A stretch of 64,000 nucleotides of DNA from assembly GCF_003626645.1 (NCBI RefSeq), contig NZ_RBAM01000001.1:310001-374000 (forward strand). The letters run 5' to 3'. Positions 49,595 through 61,221 of this stretch are shown here, piece after piece. The stretch comes from Streptomyces klenkii (lineage in GTDB: Bacteria > Actinomycetota > Actinomycetes > Streptomycetales > Streptomycetaceae). The notes beneath the pieces were generated by a model that did no database searches, had not been told where the DNA came from, and saw only the letters and a list, made by a program, of their open reading frames with translations. The translations under genes and the position numbers were made by a program. Numbering within the stretch: the first letter of the stretch is position 1; each line of letters opens with the position of its first letter.

Positions 49595-52500
49595 GTGGCA
49601 ATGACCGTCGGCGAACTCAAGGAATGGCTGTCGAGCCTTTCCGAAGTCAAGGAGCTGGCTCTCCCCGATGGGCTCCCCGACGAACTGGCGGACCTCAAGA
49701 ACGCGGTGAACCCGGGCGCCCTTTCGAAATGGTTCACCATCGGCACCTCCCTCACCGCGATGGTTCCGGCTCCGGCTGATCTCCGCGTCACCGGAAGCAT
49801 CGCCACCGGTACGCCGCAACTCTCTCTCCGGTTCTTCAGCGATGACGACGAGAACCCCGATGGCGCCACCATCACCGGCGTCGAGCTCGGCCTGTCGCTC
49901 AAGAACCACCCCGTGATGTCCGTCCTCAGCGCCATCGGGCTGGAGGACGTCCTCTTGGCGTACGACATCCGGATGCTCGACGGCGCCGCTGTCCGTGAGC
50001 TGTCCGCTCAGGCCACGATCGCCGTCAACGGCGGCGATCCCGTCCTCATCACCTGCGCACTCGACTTCGCGGCGGAGCAGACCGGTTACGAATTCGTCGT
50101 GGAGCCCGAGGCCGGAAAGGAGTGGCACGTCGCCGAGGCGTTCTTCCGGCTGTTCGGCGCCGCCCCTCCGCCCGTCCTGAAGGACATCGCCCTCGAGCGC
50201 CTCATGCTGGCGTACGACCGGGGCTCCGGCTCCACCGGTTTCCGCGTCGAGGTGGACGCCCAGTTCCCGCTGGGAGACGTCACCGCCGACCTCGACGTCA
50301 CGGCCAAGCTGTCCAAGTCCGGTGACAGCCAGACGTACGAGCAGGAGTACGAGGGCCGTCTGGTCCTTGCCGTGCCCGCGCAGGGCGGCGGTGACGCTGA
50401 TGTCCGTACGCTGACGTTCGACGTCAAGGACGCCCAGCACGCCGAGTTCAGCGCGACCTGCGAGGACTCCAAGGGCGTGTCGCTCGCGGAACTCGCCGGA
50501 CTGCTGGGGCTGACGGACGCCTCGGCCGCCGGGGTGCTGGGCAAGCTGGGCACGATCACGGGGCTCACGGTCGGCTACGCGTCCGCACGCAAGTCCATCG
50601 TGTTCGCGGCGAAGGAGAAGGCCGGCGGCTCGCTCGTCGTCGTGTCGGACCAGCCGAACGGCGGCACCCGTGCGTGGGCCGTGCGCGTGGGCGTCGCACT
50701 GGACGCCAAACTGTCCGACGTACCGTTGCTGCAAGGGCAGATACCCGAGGAGCAGGACCTCGGCGTGAGCGGGCTGGGCGTCCTGCTCACCTCCGAAGAG
50801 CTCAAGCCCGACCGCGTCACCGAGCTCAACAAGGCGCTCGCGGCGAGCGACGCAACGCTGCCACTGCTGCCCGCCGACGGCCTGGGTAAGGGCATGGCCT
50901 TCACCGTCGACCTCCAGCTGCCCGGCCACTCGGAGACGACCTCGGTCGTCGTCCGGGGCGAAAGCCGCAAGGCCAAGTCGCCCGTCCCTGCGGGCCAGCC
51001 ACGGACGATCACGCAGGACGGCACCCCCGTACCGGTCAACGCCCCCGAAGCCCCCACCGCCGCTCCCACCGGCCTCCCGCTCGTCGCCTGGCTCAAGGTC
51101 CAGCGCAACGTCGGTCCGCTGAACCTCAGCCGTGTGGGCGTGGGCTTCGCCGACGGCACCGTCTGGGTGCTGTTCGACGCCTCGCTGGGCATGGCCGGGC
51201 TCACCGTCGGGGTCGACGGGCTGGGGCTGGGCATCGAGCTGTCCGACCCCGCGCACCCGAAGCCCCGGCTGGACGGTCTGAGCGTCGGCTACTCCCGCCC
51301 TCCGCTGGCGATCAAGGGTGCCCTCGTCAACCGGCCCGCGGACGACACCTACAGCACGCTGATCGAAGGCGCTCTGGCCGTCACGGCCGAGGAGTTCGGC
51401 CTGACGGCGCTCGGCGCGTACGCACAGACCAGGGCGCACCCCGACCAGCCGTCGCTGTTCCTCTTCGGCAAGGTGAAGGGCGAGTTCGGCGGGCCGCCGC
51501 CCGTGCAGGTCACCGGCATCATGGCCGGCTTCGGACTCAACACCGACCTGCGGCTGCCCGAGGGCGACCAGGTGCTGGACTTCCCGTTCCTGAAGGACAT
51601 GTCCTCCCAGGAAACCGACCCCCTCGCCGTCCTGGGCACCCTGATGGGCGACCAGAACGCCTGGGTGCGGCCCGCGTCGGGGCAGCTGTGGTTCGCGGCG
51701 GGCCTCGAGTTCAAGATCTTCGAGTACCTCGACGGCCAGGCCCTGCTGGTGCTGGAGGTCGGCGACGACTTCGCGGTCGCGGTGCTCGGCACGGCGGAGG
51801 CCCGGTTCCCGAAGGACCAGTCCCTGACCCCGTACGCCCGGGTGCGGCTGGGGCTGTCCGCCAAGTACCGGGCGAGCGAAGGCGCACTGAAGCTGACGGC
51901 GCAGCTAGCGCCCGGCTCGTTCCTCCTGTCGGAGGCGTGCGTCCTGACCGGCGGGTTCGCGCTCTACACCTGGTTCGACGGCGAGAACGCCGGTGACTTC
52001 GTCCTCACGCTGGGCGGCTACTACCCCGGCTATCCGGTGCCCGCGCACTACCCGCAGGTACCGCGGCTGGGCTTCAACTGGCCGGTCACCTCCGAGCTGA
52101 CCATCAGCGGCGGCTCGTACTTCGCCCTCACCCCCGGCGCGATCATGGCCGGCGGCGCGCTGGACGTGAACTTCCGCTCCGGCGACCTGCACGCCTGGCT
52201 GACCGCGCACGCCAACATCCTCATCGAGTGGGCCCCCTTCCACTTCGACGCCGAGATCGACATCAGCATCGGCGTGAGCTTCGTCCTCGACCTGTGGCTC
52301 GTGCGCGAGACGATCAGCGTCGAGGTCGGCGCGTCCCTGCACCTGTGGGGCCCGCCGACGGGCGGCGAGGTCACCGTCCACCTCTGGTTCATCTCCTTCA
52401 CCATCGGCTTCGGAGAGGGCAGCGCGAGCGGCGACAAGGCCGCCCTCTGGTCGGACGTGGTCAAGCAGCTGCCGGCGGCCGGGGACGCCGTCCGGCTGGT

Positions 52501-54292
52501 GCCCATGGACGGCCTGATGCCGGTGCAGTCCACGGTCGAGCCCGGCCTGTGGACCGTCGGCACCGCCGCCTTCTCCTTCGCCGTGCGCACGGCCGTCCCG
52601 GTCGGCACGCTGTACCTCGGCGACGGCGGGCAGCACAAGCTCGACGGCGCGGACGTCGACATCCGCCCGCTGCGCGACGGCGGCGAGAAGCTGGAGTCGA
52701 CGCTCACGGTCACGCTCACCAAGGAATCCGTCGCCCAGGACCTGAGCACCTGGACCGCCACGCGGAACCTGGAGAGCCTGCCCGCCGCGCTGTGGGGCCC
52801 GTACGACGGCAAGCTGACCACCGGCAGCACGCAGCGCGTGGACGGCCGGCTGACGGGCGTCGACCTGCGCATCCCGGCACCCAAGCAGGGAGCCTCGCCC
52901 GGGCCGGTCAAGGCCGGGACGATCGCGCACGACGACCGCAGGCCGGACGGCGTGCTGCCGCTGAAGCAGCCCACCGCCGTACGGACGGCCGTCACGCGGG
53001 CCGAGTCCGCCCACGCTGAAGCCGCCCCGTCCGTCACGCCCGTCGCCGGGCAGCTCGTCGCCGAAACCGTATCCGAGCCCCGCCCGACCCCGGGTGCCCT
53101 CACCGCCGGCACGACCGGCGCGGCGGTCGACCAGTCCCGCGACCGGCTCTTCGCCGCCATGGACTACCTCGGCGTGAGCCCCGGGACCAACGAGCGGCTC
53201 ACCGCCACCGACGCCCTGGCGGCGGGTGACGTCACGGCGCAGCCCGCGCCCCCGGTCCCCGGCTCGCCGACCGCGAGTGAGCGGCTGTACGTCCTGGACG
53301 CGGGGGCGACCGTCACGCCGGTCGACGCGCAGAGCCTGACGGTGTACGAGCCCCTCCTGCTGCAATTCTCGGCACCGAACCATCTGGCCGTAAGCCCCGA
53401 CGGCCGCTTCCTGTGCGTTGTCGACAACGATCAGAGCATCGACATCCGGGACGTGTCCTCCAACCCTCCGTACGAGGCACCGTCCCTGTTCAACGACCGC
53501 ATCTGGGGATATCAGCAGACACGAGGAGCGGCGGTCTCGCCCGACAACAAGTGGGCTTACGTGACCTCCACACAGTCGCAGCAGCTGCTGGTGCTCGACC
53601 TCCAGCCGAAGGCCCCTGCCAAGAAGCACAACTTCGGCTTGCAGACGGCGCTCGGGGAGGTCGCTCCCTCCGCCCGGTGGGACGGGCAGGAGCAGGTGGT
53701 GTACGTGGCCAAGCCCGAACAGGGAACGGTCGCCCAGGTGGTCGTCACCGACGGACGGTATCCGAGCTCGGCCCCGGGCGACGACCTGCCCGCCGGTCCC
53801 TCTCCCACCCGCCTGGCCGTCGACCCGAAGGGCCGCTGGGTGTACGCGCTCAACACGGGGAAGTCCACGGTGACCGTCATCGACATCGCCGCCAAGAGCA
53901 TCGCCGCCACCCTGCCCACCGGCACCGGCCCGAGCGCCCTGGCCGCCTCCGCCGACGGCACGCGGCTGTACGTGGCGAACGCCGTGACCGGCACCGTCTC
54001 GGTCTTCGACACATCCGGCGACGTGCCGCGCGAAGCGGCCGAGCCCGTGTGGGTGGGAGCACAACCGATCGCGCTGGCCGTGTCCGCAGCCGGTGACCGG
54101 CTGTACGTCGTCCGGTCGAAGGTCCGGGCCGTCCAGGTGGTGGACGTCGCGTCGAATCCGCCGGCCCTGCTCCCCGTCACCGTCACTCTCCAGCACGACC
54201 CGGTGGCGCTCGCCGTCACCGTACCGCCGGCAGTCACCGACGCCCCGGCGGCTCCCAGCGTCACCCGAATCACCGAAGGCGGTGCGGCATGA
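49595..54292 (+). CDS. Very large DUF6603 protein fused to a YVTN-type beta-propeller
   Basis: A 1,565-residue protein. GTG 49595 is chosen because ggaggga lies seven bases upstream. Residues 1-470 are alternating strands and short helices with no known motif. About 490-980 is the DUF6603 region ([55 protein letters not shown]). A long Ala/Pro/Thr linker follows, then about 1,230-1,550 six or so YVTN repeats ([57 protein letters not shown]). It has no signal peptide or membrane segment. It leads a six-gene operon; DUF6603 has no known function. Scaffold or shell roles are inference. Confidence 0.85.
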   Translation: MAMTVGELKEWLSSLSEVKELALPDGLPDELADLKNAVNPGALSKWFTIGTSLTAMVPAPADLRVTGSIATGTPQLSLRFFSDDDENPDGATITGVELGLSLKNHPVMSVLSAIGLEDVLLAYDIRMLDGAAVRELSAQATIAVNGGDPVLITCALDFAAEQTGYEFVVEPEAGKEWHVAEAFFRLFGAAPPPVLKDIALERLMLAYDRGSGSTGFRVEVDAQFPLGDVTADLDVTAKLSKSGDSQTYEQEYEGRLVLAVPAQGGGDADVRTLTFDVKDAQHAEFSATCEDSKGVSLAELAGLLGLTDASAAGVLGKLGTITGLTVGYASARKSIVFAAKEKAGGSLVVVSDQPNGGTRAWAVRVGVALDAKLSDVPLLQGQIPEEQDLGVSGLGVLLTSEELKPDRVTELNKALAASDATLPLLPADGLGKGMAFTVDLQLPGHSETTSVVVRGESRKAKSPVPAGQPRTITQDGTPVPVNAPEAPTAAPTGLPLVAWLKVQRNVGPLNLSRVGVGFADGTVWVLFDASLGMAGLTVGVDGLGLGIELSDPAHPKPRLDGLSVGYSRPPLAIKGALVNRPADDTYSTLIEGALAVTAEEFGLTALGAYAQTRAHPDQPSLFLFGKVKGEFGGPPPVQVTGIMAGFGLNTDLRLPEGDQVLDFPFLKDMSSQETDPLAVLGTLMGDQNAWVRPASGQLWFAAGLEFKIFEYLDGQALLVLEVGDDFAVAVLGTAEARFPKDQSLTPYARVRLGLSAKYRASEGALKLTAQLAPGSFLLSEACVLTGGFALYTWFDGENAGDFVLTLGGYYPGYPVPAHYPQVPRLGFNWPVTSELTISGGSYFALTPGAIMAGGALDVNFRSGDLHAWLTAHANILIEWAPFHFDAEIDISIGVSFVLDLWLVRETISVEVGASLHLWGPPTGGEVTVHLWFISFTIGFGEGSASGDKAALWSDVVKQLPAAGDAVRLVPMDGLMPVQSTVEPGLWTVGTAAFSFAVRTAVPVGTLYLGDGGQHKLDGADVDIRPLRDGGEKLESTLTVTLTKESVAQDLSTWTATRNLESLPAALWGPYDGKLTTGSTQRVDGRLTGVDLRIPAPKQGASPGPVKAGTIAHDDRRPDGVLPLKQPTAVRTAVTRAESAHAEAAPSVTPVAGQLVAETVSEPRPTPGALTAGTTGAAVDQSRDRLFAAMDYLGVSPGTNERLTATDALAAGDVTAQPAPPVPGSPTASERLYVLDAGATVTPVDAQSLTVYEPLLLQFSAPNHLAVSPDGRFLCVVDNDQSIDIRDVSSNPPYEAPSLFNDRIWGYQQTRGAAVSPDNKWAYVTSTQSQQLLVLDLQPKAPAKKHNFGLQTALGEVAPSARWDGQEQVVYVAKPEQGTVAQVVVTDGRYPSSAPGDDLPAGPSPTRLAVDPKGRWVYALNTGKSTVTVIDIAAKSIAATLPTGTGPSALAASADGTRLYVANAVTGTVSVFDTSGDVPREAAEPVWVGAQPIALAVSAAGDRLYVVRSKVRAVQVVDVASNPPALLPVTVTLQHDPVALAVTVPPAVTDAPAAPSVTRITEGGAA

Positions 54293-56643
54293 GCCACCCC
54301 GAGTACGCCCCGGCCCCCGACCCGTCGCTGAACGTGCAGTTCGCCGACTCGCTGGTGCCCGAGCTCACCGCGGGACGGTACGTCCTCACCGCGCACCAGA
54401 CCCTTACCAAGGACGGCACCCGGGTCGACACGGACCACTACCTGGACACCCCGGTGACCCAGCAGGTGGAGGTCCGCGCGCCGCGCTTCACCCTTCAGCC
54501 GGAGTGGATCCACGGCGCGTACCCGACGCCGGGCGCCACCGGCCTCTACGACGACGTGCTGCCGCACGTCACGCTCGACCGGGCGACCCTGCCGTGGGAG
54601 CGGGGGAAGGAGAAGGACACGCCGGTGCCCTGGCTGGCTCTCCTCGTCTTCGGCGAGGGCGAGCTGCCCGACACCGACCCGCACTGCCTCGGCCGGACCG
54701 AGGCGAAGACGGTGGCCGAGCTGCTCGTCCCCGAGAGCGGCGTCGCCCTGCCGCGGTTCGACCAGGTCGCGGACCCCGTCACCGAGGACGACAAGAAGAC
54801 GACGTGCCGCACCGTGCTGGTGCCCGCCGACGTCTTCCACGCCGTGGCCCCGGCCGAGGTGGAACTGCCCTTCCTCACCCACGTCCGCCGGGTCAACGAG
54901 CAGCACCAGGGCGTGACGCTCACCGACGACCTGATCCAGGTCGGCGACTACGCCGTCGTCGTCGGCAACCGCCTGCCCCGCGCGGCGGGCGGCCGCTACG
55001 TCGCCCACCTGGTCTCCCTGGAGGGCTGGCAGTCGCGCCTGCCCGGCGGCACCGAGGAGACGCACGACGGGCCCGACGAGAAACTGCGGCTGATCTCGCT
55101 GTGGGCGTGGTCGTTCGAGACGATCCCCGACCACGCGCCCGGATTCGCCGCGCTGACCGAGCACTTCGTCGACACCGAAGGCGAGGGCGGTTCCGCGCTG
55201 CTGCTGCGCGTACCGCTGCCCGCCGGCCGCGCGCTGTCCGGATCCGACCAGCAGGAGGTCGCCGACCGGCTCGGCAAGGGCTACCTGCCGATCTCCTGCC
55301 GCACCGAGTCCGGACGCTCCACCTTCGGCTGGTACCGGGGCCCGCTCGTTCCCCGGCCGCCCGAGCCGCAGACCGAGCGCGAACGCCGCCGCTGCGCCGC
55401 CGAGGCAATGATCCACCTCCAGCAGTACGGCGTCTTCGACGTCAGCCTCGCCACCGCGTTCACCGCCGGCCGGGGCGTCGCCCTGGCCGACCACCAGTTC
55501 GGCGCGGCGCTGCTGCGGCTGCGCGGCAAGGTGCAGAGGGCAGCGGAGAAGAAGAGCCGCGCGACGGCAACCGCCGGGGCCCGGGCGCGCATCGAGCACC
55601 TGGCGGCGAACGGCCTCGCCGGCCACCTCGGCGAGGTCCTGACCACACCGGCCCGCGCCCGGCAGGCCGCCGCCGCTTCCGTACAGCGCCCAGGCGTCAC
55701 CCCCGTATGCGCCGCGACCGAACTGCCCGCCACCGCCGGGCTCACCCCGGAGCGCCTGCGCGCCGACGCGGACCTGCATGCGCGGCTCACGTCGGACGAC
55801 ACGCCGCTGGTGGACCCGGCCGACGACGACCTCACCCTCGTCCGGAGCCGGCTGCTCGGCCTGCGGAACCTGACGGGCGTGCCGTTCGCGCACCTCGTGC
55901 CCGACACACGGATGCTGCCGTCGGAAAGCCTGCGCTTCTTCTACGTCGACCCCGACTGGACCGCGACGCTGCTCGACGGCGCACTGAGCGTAGGACTCGC
56001 CCACACCTTCGACCTCACCTCGGACGACCTGGTCTTCGGCCCCAAGGGCGTGGCCCCGCTGCCACCCCTGACCACACCGGTCACGGGACTGCTGCTGCGC
56101 TCGCAGCTCGTCAGCGGCTGGCCCGCGCTGGAGGTCCGCCCGTACGCGAACCCCGAGGCCACTGACGGAGAAACGACTCTGCCGGTCCTGCGCCGCGAGG
56201 CGCTCGCCGACGACGTCCTGCTCGTCCTCATCGAAGGCGTGCCGGGCCGGGTCGAGCTCGCCGAGCCGCAGCAAGGCGTGCACTTCGGCATCGACGAGCC
56301 GGAGGAAGGCGGCAGCGACGACCCGGTCGACGACGGCATCATCCGGCTGCGCGAGATCGACCCGCAGAGCGGCACGCCCCTCGGTCAGGAGACCGGCGCG
56401 CACTTCCCGGCGCGAGCGGGGCTGCGCCCCTACCTGCGTCCCGCGGGCACCGGCGGCCCCGACACCGTGCTGAACGTGGCGAAGCTCGCCGACGGGCTGG
56501 GGAAGGCCCTGGGCATCAAGGGCCGTCCGCTGTTCCCCAGCGAGTTCGCCATCCAGATGATCAACGCCGCGCAGCGCCGCACCTTCACCACCGCTCCCGA
56601 AGAGCAGCACCTCACCACGACAGGAGACCACCCCAATGGCTGA
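54289..56643 (+). CDS. Large protein of unknown family (784 aa), second gene of the cassette
   Basis: A 784-residue protein starting at ATG 54289, overlapping the DUF6603 stop by four bases (ATGA). The N-terminus has strands and the segments PEWIHGAYPTPGATGLYDDV and VLPHVTLDRATLPWERG, then PVPWLALLVFGEGELP; the middle is helical (KVQRAAEKKSRATATAG near 420) and the C-terminal half again strand-rich, with a cluster PLPPLTTPVTGLLLRSQLV near 590. I have a vague memory of related proteins beside DUF6603 genes in other bacteria, but no named domain. Not secreted. Coupled expression with its neighbours implies one complex. Confidence 0.8.
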   Translation: MSHPEYAPAPDPSLNVQFADSLVPELTAGRYVLTAHQTLTKDGTRVDTDHYLDTPVTQQVEVRAPRFTLQPEWIHGAYPTPGATGLYDDVLPHVTLDRATLPWERGKEKDTPVPWLALLVFGEGELPDTDPHCLGRTEAKTVAELLVPESGVALPRFDQVADPVTEDDKKTTCRTVLVPADVFHAVAPAEVELPFLTHVRRVNEQHQGVTLTDDLIQVGDYAVVVGNRLPRAAGGRYVAHLVSLEGWQSRLPGGTEETHDGPDEKLRLISLWAWSFETIPDHAPGFAALTEHFVDTEGEGGSALLLRVPLPAGRALSGSDQQEVADRLGKGYLPISCRTESGRSTFGWYRGPLVPRPPEPQTERERRRCAAEAMIHLQQYGVFDVSLATAFTAGRGVALADHQFGAALLRLRGKVQRAAEKKSRATATAGARARIEHLAANGLAGHLGEVLTTPARARQAAAASVQRPGVTPVCAATELPATAGLTPERLRADADLHARLTSDDTPLVDPADDDLTLVRSRLLGLRNLTGVPFAHLVPDTRMLPSESLRFFYVDPDWTATLLDGALSVGLAHTFDLTSDDLVFGPKGVAPLPPLTTPVTGLLLRSQLVSGWPALEVRPYANPEATDGETTLPVLRREALADDVLLVLIEGVPGRVELAEPQQGVHFGIDEPEEGGSDDPVDDGIIRLREIDPQSGTPLGQETGAHFPARAGLRPYLRPAGTGGPDTVLNVAKLADGLGKALGIKGRPLFPSEFAIQMINAAQRRTFTTAPEEQHLTTTGDHPNG

Positions 56644-59600
56644 CCGCGACGACACCCTCATCGTCCCGGTGAACGTGGACGCCCTGGTGGTCAACCAAGA
56701 CCTGCGCCAGCGCGACGGCCAGGGATTCCGCCGCTGGCGGCCCAACTTCAACCTGCTGCGCCACAGCCTCAGCCCCGAAGTGGCCCCGTTCACCAACGAG
56801 GACCAGTGGAACGCCACCGAGGAGCACGAGACCGACGACGCCTACAAGCAGTACGACGGCGTCTACGTGCGCTGGGAGCTGCCCGACGCGCTGCGCCAGG
56901 GCGCCGCGCGGGCCGAAGGCGGGCGTACCGAGTTCCCGCTCGTGCCCAACCGCTGGCTTGTCGTCCGGCAAGTTCAGGACAGGGACGACCTGACCACCGG
57001 CTGGGTGGTGGAGAGCGACTACCTGGACCCCCAGGACGGCACGTCGCGCTTCCTCCACCCCGTCAGGCCCGACGCCGGAGACCCGGCGAACACGCCGTAC
57101 CGCTCCACGATCATCACGACGCAGATCGGCAAGAAGCAACCCATCGGCACCGGCGGCGCCACGTGGCAGGAACCCACGGACGCCTCGCGCAAGGAGCTGT
57201 TCCTCACCGCGGTCGGCCCCGGCATCATGACCTTCCACGTCTACCAGCCGTACCACGAGAACGTCTTCTCACTGCACGACCCGATGACGGGTGTGGACGA
57301 CACCGCGACCGTCAACTACCAGGTCGTGGGCTGGTACTCGGACCCGGCACAGGAGGAGCTGCGCCGCCGCCTCGACGTCACGGGCGCGACGGTCACGTCC
57401 GTCCTGGCCGGTCTCGGGTGGACGGTCGCCGACCTGCCGGGCGGCTGGACGCCCGGCAGCACCACCTACTGCGGCCGCGCCCTCCAGGTGCAGTGGAACC
57501 GCGGCGGCCGCGCCCCGGACTCGGACCGCCCGGAGAAGCCGGACGTCCAGGACCAGGTCGCCGTCGGGAGCAGCGCGGACGAGGCGCACGCCGCGCTGGT
57601 CGCCAAGGCCCGCGAGGCCCTGCCCGCCGACTCCGGCAACGTCCTCGACCACACCACCGACCCTGCTCTCCTGCACGCCCTCGGCCAAGGCCTGCTGAAC
57701 ACGCTCGACGGGCCCGACGGCGACGTCCTCGCCGCCCAGGCCCTGCACAAGGGCTGGTTCCAGCAGGTGCCGGGCGGCTACGTGTGGCGGCTCGCCGACA
57801 CCGCCGACAAGGGCAACGTCTCCGGCGACCCGAAGTCGGTGACGTGGTCCGGTGTCGCGCCCGAGCACGAGGCGTGGCTGGCGGAGCTCAACGGCCACCA
57901 GAGCGCGTACGACAAGGCGGAGCGCGAACTGACCGCGTTGCAGCAGCGGCTGTACGGGCTGTGGTGGATGCACAGCCTGCCGCTCATCCCGCAGCAGTAC
58001 AGCCGCGAACGGCTGTACGCCGAGATCGACCCGTCGAACGAGGACGGCCTCGCCGCCCGCGTCGCCACCGCACAGGACGACCTGAAGAACAAGAGGCAGA
58101 AGGCCATCACCGACTGCCTCAGCGGCCACCAGCTGCCCGAGGGCTACGAGCTGCGCAAGGAGACCCTGCCGCCCTTCCACCAGGTCACCGACCCGACGAT
58201 GGTGCTGGCCGGCGGGAAGAGCCACACGGCGCACCGGCCGCTGATGAAGAACGGGGCCCTGCTCTGCCGCATGCCGTCGCAGATCGTCGGTGACGGGCGG
58301 GCGAACCCCTTCACCTCCCTCCAGCTGAGCGGGCTGCCGTCGGTCGTGCCGGCGCTGCTGATCGAGTTCGCATGCGTGCTCGCCCCGAAGCACCCGAGGT
58401 CCTACACGTCGGACATCGCCCCGGAGCCTTGGCGGCAGCCGTGGAAGCCGCTGCTGTTCCAGTGGCGGATCGACCACTGGCGGGTGCCCTACGGCGATCC
58501 GGGCAACCCCAACTGGACGTTCGACGGCAGCACCTACCAGTGGACGAACGGCTCCGGCGCCACCGACGCCGTCGAGGTGACCGGCCGCCGCTTCCTCGTC
58601 CCGCTGCCGCAGCACACGGCGAGCAGCGGGCTCGAACAGCACGCCGCCGACCATCCCGACGCGGCGACAGCCGAGGCACTCACCGCGGCAGCAGCGCAGA
58701 TCAAGGACCTGGACCTGCTCTCGCAGCGGCTGGACGGACTCACCGACGCCTTCGCCCTGCGCGACCCCGCGCCCGGTATCAGCCCGCCCGGCAGGATCGG
58801 TGAGCTCATCGGTGACGCGTTCCGCCACCTGCCCGACCCGGGCATGCTGCCCGTGCCGTTCACCGGATGGCAGGACTCCGGCTTCACCCAGATCCGGGCC
58901 GGGCAGTTCGCGGTGAACAGGCTGAGCGTCGTCGACGAGTTCGGCCAGAGCCTCGACGTCCTGCTGCCCGGCGAGGCGCCCACGTTCGCCCCCAAGGTCG
59001 GCGACAGCCTGCACGCCGGCGACAAGTTCGTCCAACCGAACGACCAGGGGCGGTTCGTCCAGCTGCCGCCGCGTCTGCTCCAGGCCGCCCGGCTGCGGTT
59101 CGACTTCGTCGCCGAGCACAACGACGCCCAGCTCGTCGACCTGACCGCGAACACCACGCCGGTGGGCGCGTGGATCGTCCCCGACTACGTCGACCGCTCG
59201 CTGCTGTGCTACGCGCCGACCGGCGAACCGCTCGGCGAACTGCGCCTCGAACTCCGCGAGGGCGAGGGCGGCGAGGTGACGACCGTGGTCGCCTGGGGCC
59301 CTCTGCCCGATTCCCGGGTGAGCACGATCGACGCCCTGCAAGACGCCCGGCCGCAGCTCTACGCGTTCGCCCGCGAGCTGGCCGCGAAGGGCCCGGACGC
59401 CTTCGCGGACCTGCTGGGCACCGTCGACAACGCGCTCGCCGGCATCGACCCGGGCACCCCGTACGGCGACGAGGTCCTCGGCGCGCTGCTCGGGCGCCCG
59501 CTCGCCCTGGTCCGCGCCCGGCTCGGCTTCGAGCTGGACGGCCTGCCCGTCGCCGACGGGGGCTGGCAGTACGCGCTGGACTGGAAGACGCAGGAGGCGT

Positions 59601-60265
59601 GGGCCACGCGTCAGGGCGACACGGCGCCGGCCGAGATGGCCCACCTCGACTACCGGTGGCCCGTCCGGCTCGGCAACGCGGGGCAGAAGGGCGACGGCCT
59701 GGTCGGCTACTTCTCCGAGGACGACTACGGCACGTTCTACGCGGTGGCGAAGCCGGGCGATCACCCGCACACGGACTACGTGGCGCAGATCTCCGGCGCC
59801 AACTGGCCCGCGCTCCGGGCCGACTCGACGGATCAGACGCACCTCACGCTGCTGCTCGACCCGCTGGCGACCGTCCACGCGACCACGGACATCCTCCCCG
59901 TAACGGGGCTTCAGCTCCCGTCCCGCTTCACGCGCACGGCCATGGCCGCGATGCAGGTGGCGCTGCGGCTCAGCCCGGTGCTGACCACGACGCGGAAGGT
60001 CCCGGCCAAGGACGTGGGCACGGGCCGGGGCGATGCGCCGGCCGGCTTCGTCAAGGCCCTCGCCATGCCGCACCCCACGTCCCCGCAGGGCACATGGGAC
60101 TGGGCCGAACTGGTCGTCCCCGACGCGCCCGCCGGAGCCGACCCCGCGCCGCAGTGGAACCACGAGTCGATCGTGCAGATCGACCAGACGGCCCGGCTGG
60201 ACGAGAACGGCCCGACCGTACGGACCGGCTTCCTGCGCCTGACCGGCGGTTTCCACACCAAGTGA
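56636..60265 (+). CDS. Very large protein of unknown family (1,209 aa), third gene of the cassette
   Basis: A 1,209-residue protein; ATG 56636 overlaps the previous stop by eight bases. It opens MADRDDTLIVPVNVDALVVN. Visible segments: a strand-rich domain (1-260), a coiled coil at about 415-500 (SAYDKAERELTALQQRLYGL and VATAQDDLKNKRQKAITDCL), a Trp-rich stretch near 590-630 (SDIAPEPWRQPWKPLLFQWR), a helical pair near 680-715 and a C-terminal strand-rich half. No signal peptide, transmembrane segment or catalytic motif is evident. Probably a structural component that works with the products of the two genes before it. Confidence 0.8.
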   Translation: MADRDDTLIVPVNVDALVVNQDLRQRDGQGFRRWRPNFNLLRHSLSPEVAPFTNEDQWNATEEHETDDAYKQYDGVYVRWELPDALRQGAARAEGGRTEFPLVPNRWLVVRQVQDRDDLTTGWVVESDYLDPQDGTSRFLHPVRPDAGDPANTPYRSTIITTQIGKKQPIGTGGATWQEPTDASRKELFLTAVGPGIMTFHVYQPYHENVFSLHDPMTGVDDTATVNYQVVGWYSDPAQEELRRRLDVTGATVTSVLAGLGWTVADLPGGWTPGSTTYCGRALQVQWNRGGRAPDSDRPEKPDVQDQVAVGSSADEAHAALVAKAREALPADSGNVLDHTTDPALLHALGQGLLNTLDGPDGDVLAAQALHKGWFQQVPGGYVWRLADTADKGNVSGDPKSVTWSGVAPEHEAWLAELNGHQSAYDKAERELTALQQRLYGLWWMHSLPLIPQQYSRERLYAEIDPSNEDGLAARVATAQDDLKNKRQKAITDCLSGHQLPEGYELRKETLPPFHQVTDPTMVLAGGKSHTAHRPLMKNGALLCRMPSQIVGDGRANPFTSLQLSGLPSVVPALLIEFACVLAPKHPRSYTSDIAPEPWRQPWKPLLFQWRIDHWRVPYGDPGNPNWTFDGSTYQWTNGSGATDAVEVTGRRFLVPLPQHTASSGLEQHAADHPDAATAEALTAAAAQIKDLDLLSQRLDGLTDAFALRDPAPGISPPGRIGELIGDAFRHLPDPGMLPVPFTGWQDSGFTQIRAGQFAVNRLSVVDEFGQSLDVLLPGEAPTFAPKVGDSLHAGDKFVQPNDQGRFVQLPPRLLQAARLRFDFVAEHNDAQLVDLTANTTPVGAWIVPDYVDRSLLCYAPTGEPLGELRLELREGEGGEVTTVVAWGPLPDSRVSTIDALQDARPQLYAFARELAAKGPDAFADLLGTVDNALAGIDPGTPYGDEVLGALLGRPLALVRARLGFELDGLPVADGGWQYALDWKTQEAWATRQGDTAPAEMAHLDYRWPVRLGNAGQKGDGLVGYFSEDDYGTFYAVAKPGDHPHTDYVAQISGANWPALRADSTDQTHLTLLLDPLATVHATTDILPVTGLQLPSRFTRTAMAAMQVALRLSPVLTTTRKVPAKDVGTGRGDAPAGFVKALAMPHPTSPQGTWDWAELVVPDAPAGADPAPQWNHESIVQIDQTARLDENGPTVRTGFLRLTGGFHTK

Positions 60266-60315
60266 CTCCGCAGCACCAGCACCTCCCCGTACCCACCCCG
60301 AAAGGAGCCGACTCC

Positions 60316-61221
60316 GTGAGCGAGCCGGACGCCCCTCTGCTGGACTACGCCATCATCAGCGAGCCGTTTCCGCTGTACGCGACGACGGGTACCGACGACC
60401 CCGCCACGGCCCTGCACCTCGTGGTCTCCAACGGCGGTGGCGAGACCGTCTACTGCCGGGAGATCGTCTTCTCCCTGCCGGAGGGCGACCTCGCCCAGAG
60501 CCTGGTCGAGGCCGACGCGGGCGACGGACAGGCTCCGGACTGGACAGTGGCGCGCATCGAGCCGGGCACGCAGACCATCCTGCCGCCGGGCGACTACGCC
60601 CACTTCGTGGCCACGCCGAACAAGGCCGATGCGCCCGTCGACGTCTCCGGCATCACCATCACGCTGGCGAATCTGAAGATCAGCTCCCGTCCCGGCACTT
60701 CAAGGATCGAGATCCGTGAAGTCGCCACCAAGGACACGAACAAGTGGCCCGAAAGCCCCCGCTTCACCAAGCTGGCACTCACGAAGTTCCCGGCGCCGAA
60801 GATCCCGGCCATGGCGGTCTCCGACTTCAGGGCGGGCAACGCGGAGGTGATGGCCGGCTACCCGGTCACCCTCAAGTGGAACGGCCCGTCGACCCTCGAC
60901 TACACGGTCTTGTACGACGGCGCCTCGTACCCGGTGGGCAAGAACCACGTGTACAGCACGACGATCGACCGTGACACGACCTTCCAGCTCTCGTACGAAA
61001 CCGGCGACCCCAAGACCCCGCACTACCTCACGACCACGGTCACGGTGAAGAACCCGAAGCTGGCGGGGCTGGAGGTGGACGGGAAGGCGACCGTGGTGGG
61101 CACACTGGAGATCCGTGGGGATGCGGATGTCACCGGCACCGTCAAGGCCACCGAGGACATCACCACCAAACAGCACTTCCTCGACCCCAAGGGCACCCCG
61201 CTGCGAGGGGAACTGAAGTGA
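60316..61221 (+). CDS. Beta-rich cassette protein A, paralogue of the 62,459 gene
   Basis: A 301-residue protein starting at GTG 60316 after aaaggag. The first 245 residues (SEPDAPLLDYAIISEPFPLY, VVSNGGGETVYCREIVFSLP, KLALTKFPAPKIPAMAVSDF, KWNGPSTLDYTVLYDG) closely match the product of 62,459-63,694. The last 55 residues are short repeats of the VDGKATVVGTLEIRGDADVTG type, like strands of a beta-helix or tail-fibre shaft. It has an Ig-like middle domain (about 170-245). Four-base overlap with the glycine-rich gene. Confidence 0.82.
   Translation: MSEPDAPLLDYAIISEPFPLYATTGTDDPATALHLVVSNGGGETVYCREIVFSLPEGDLAQSLVEADAGDGQAPDWTVARIEPGTQTILPPGDYAHFVATPNKADAPVDVSGITITLANLKISSRPGTSRIEIREVATKDTNKWPESPRFTKLALTKFPAPKIPAMAVSDFRAGNAEVMAGYPVTLKWNGPSTLDYTVLYDGASYPVGKNHVYSTTIDRDTTFQLSYETGDPKTPHYLTTTVTVKNPKLAGLEVDGKATVVGTLEIRGDADVTGTVKATEDITTKQHFLDPKGTPLRGELK

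Noticed and set aside
53557..60256. Long minus-strand frames (over 990 residues) opposite the DUF6603 cassette
   Set aside because: The plus-strand genes have overlapping starts, RBSs and recognisable folds; the minus frames are low-complexity shadows.
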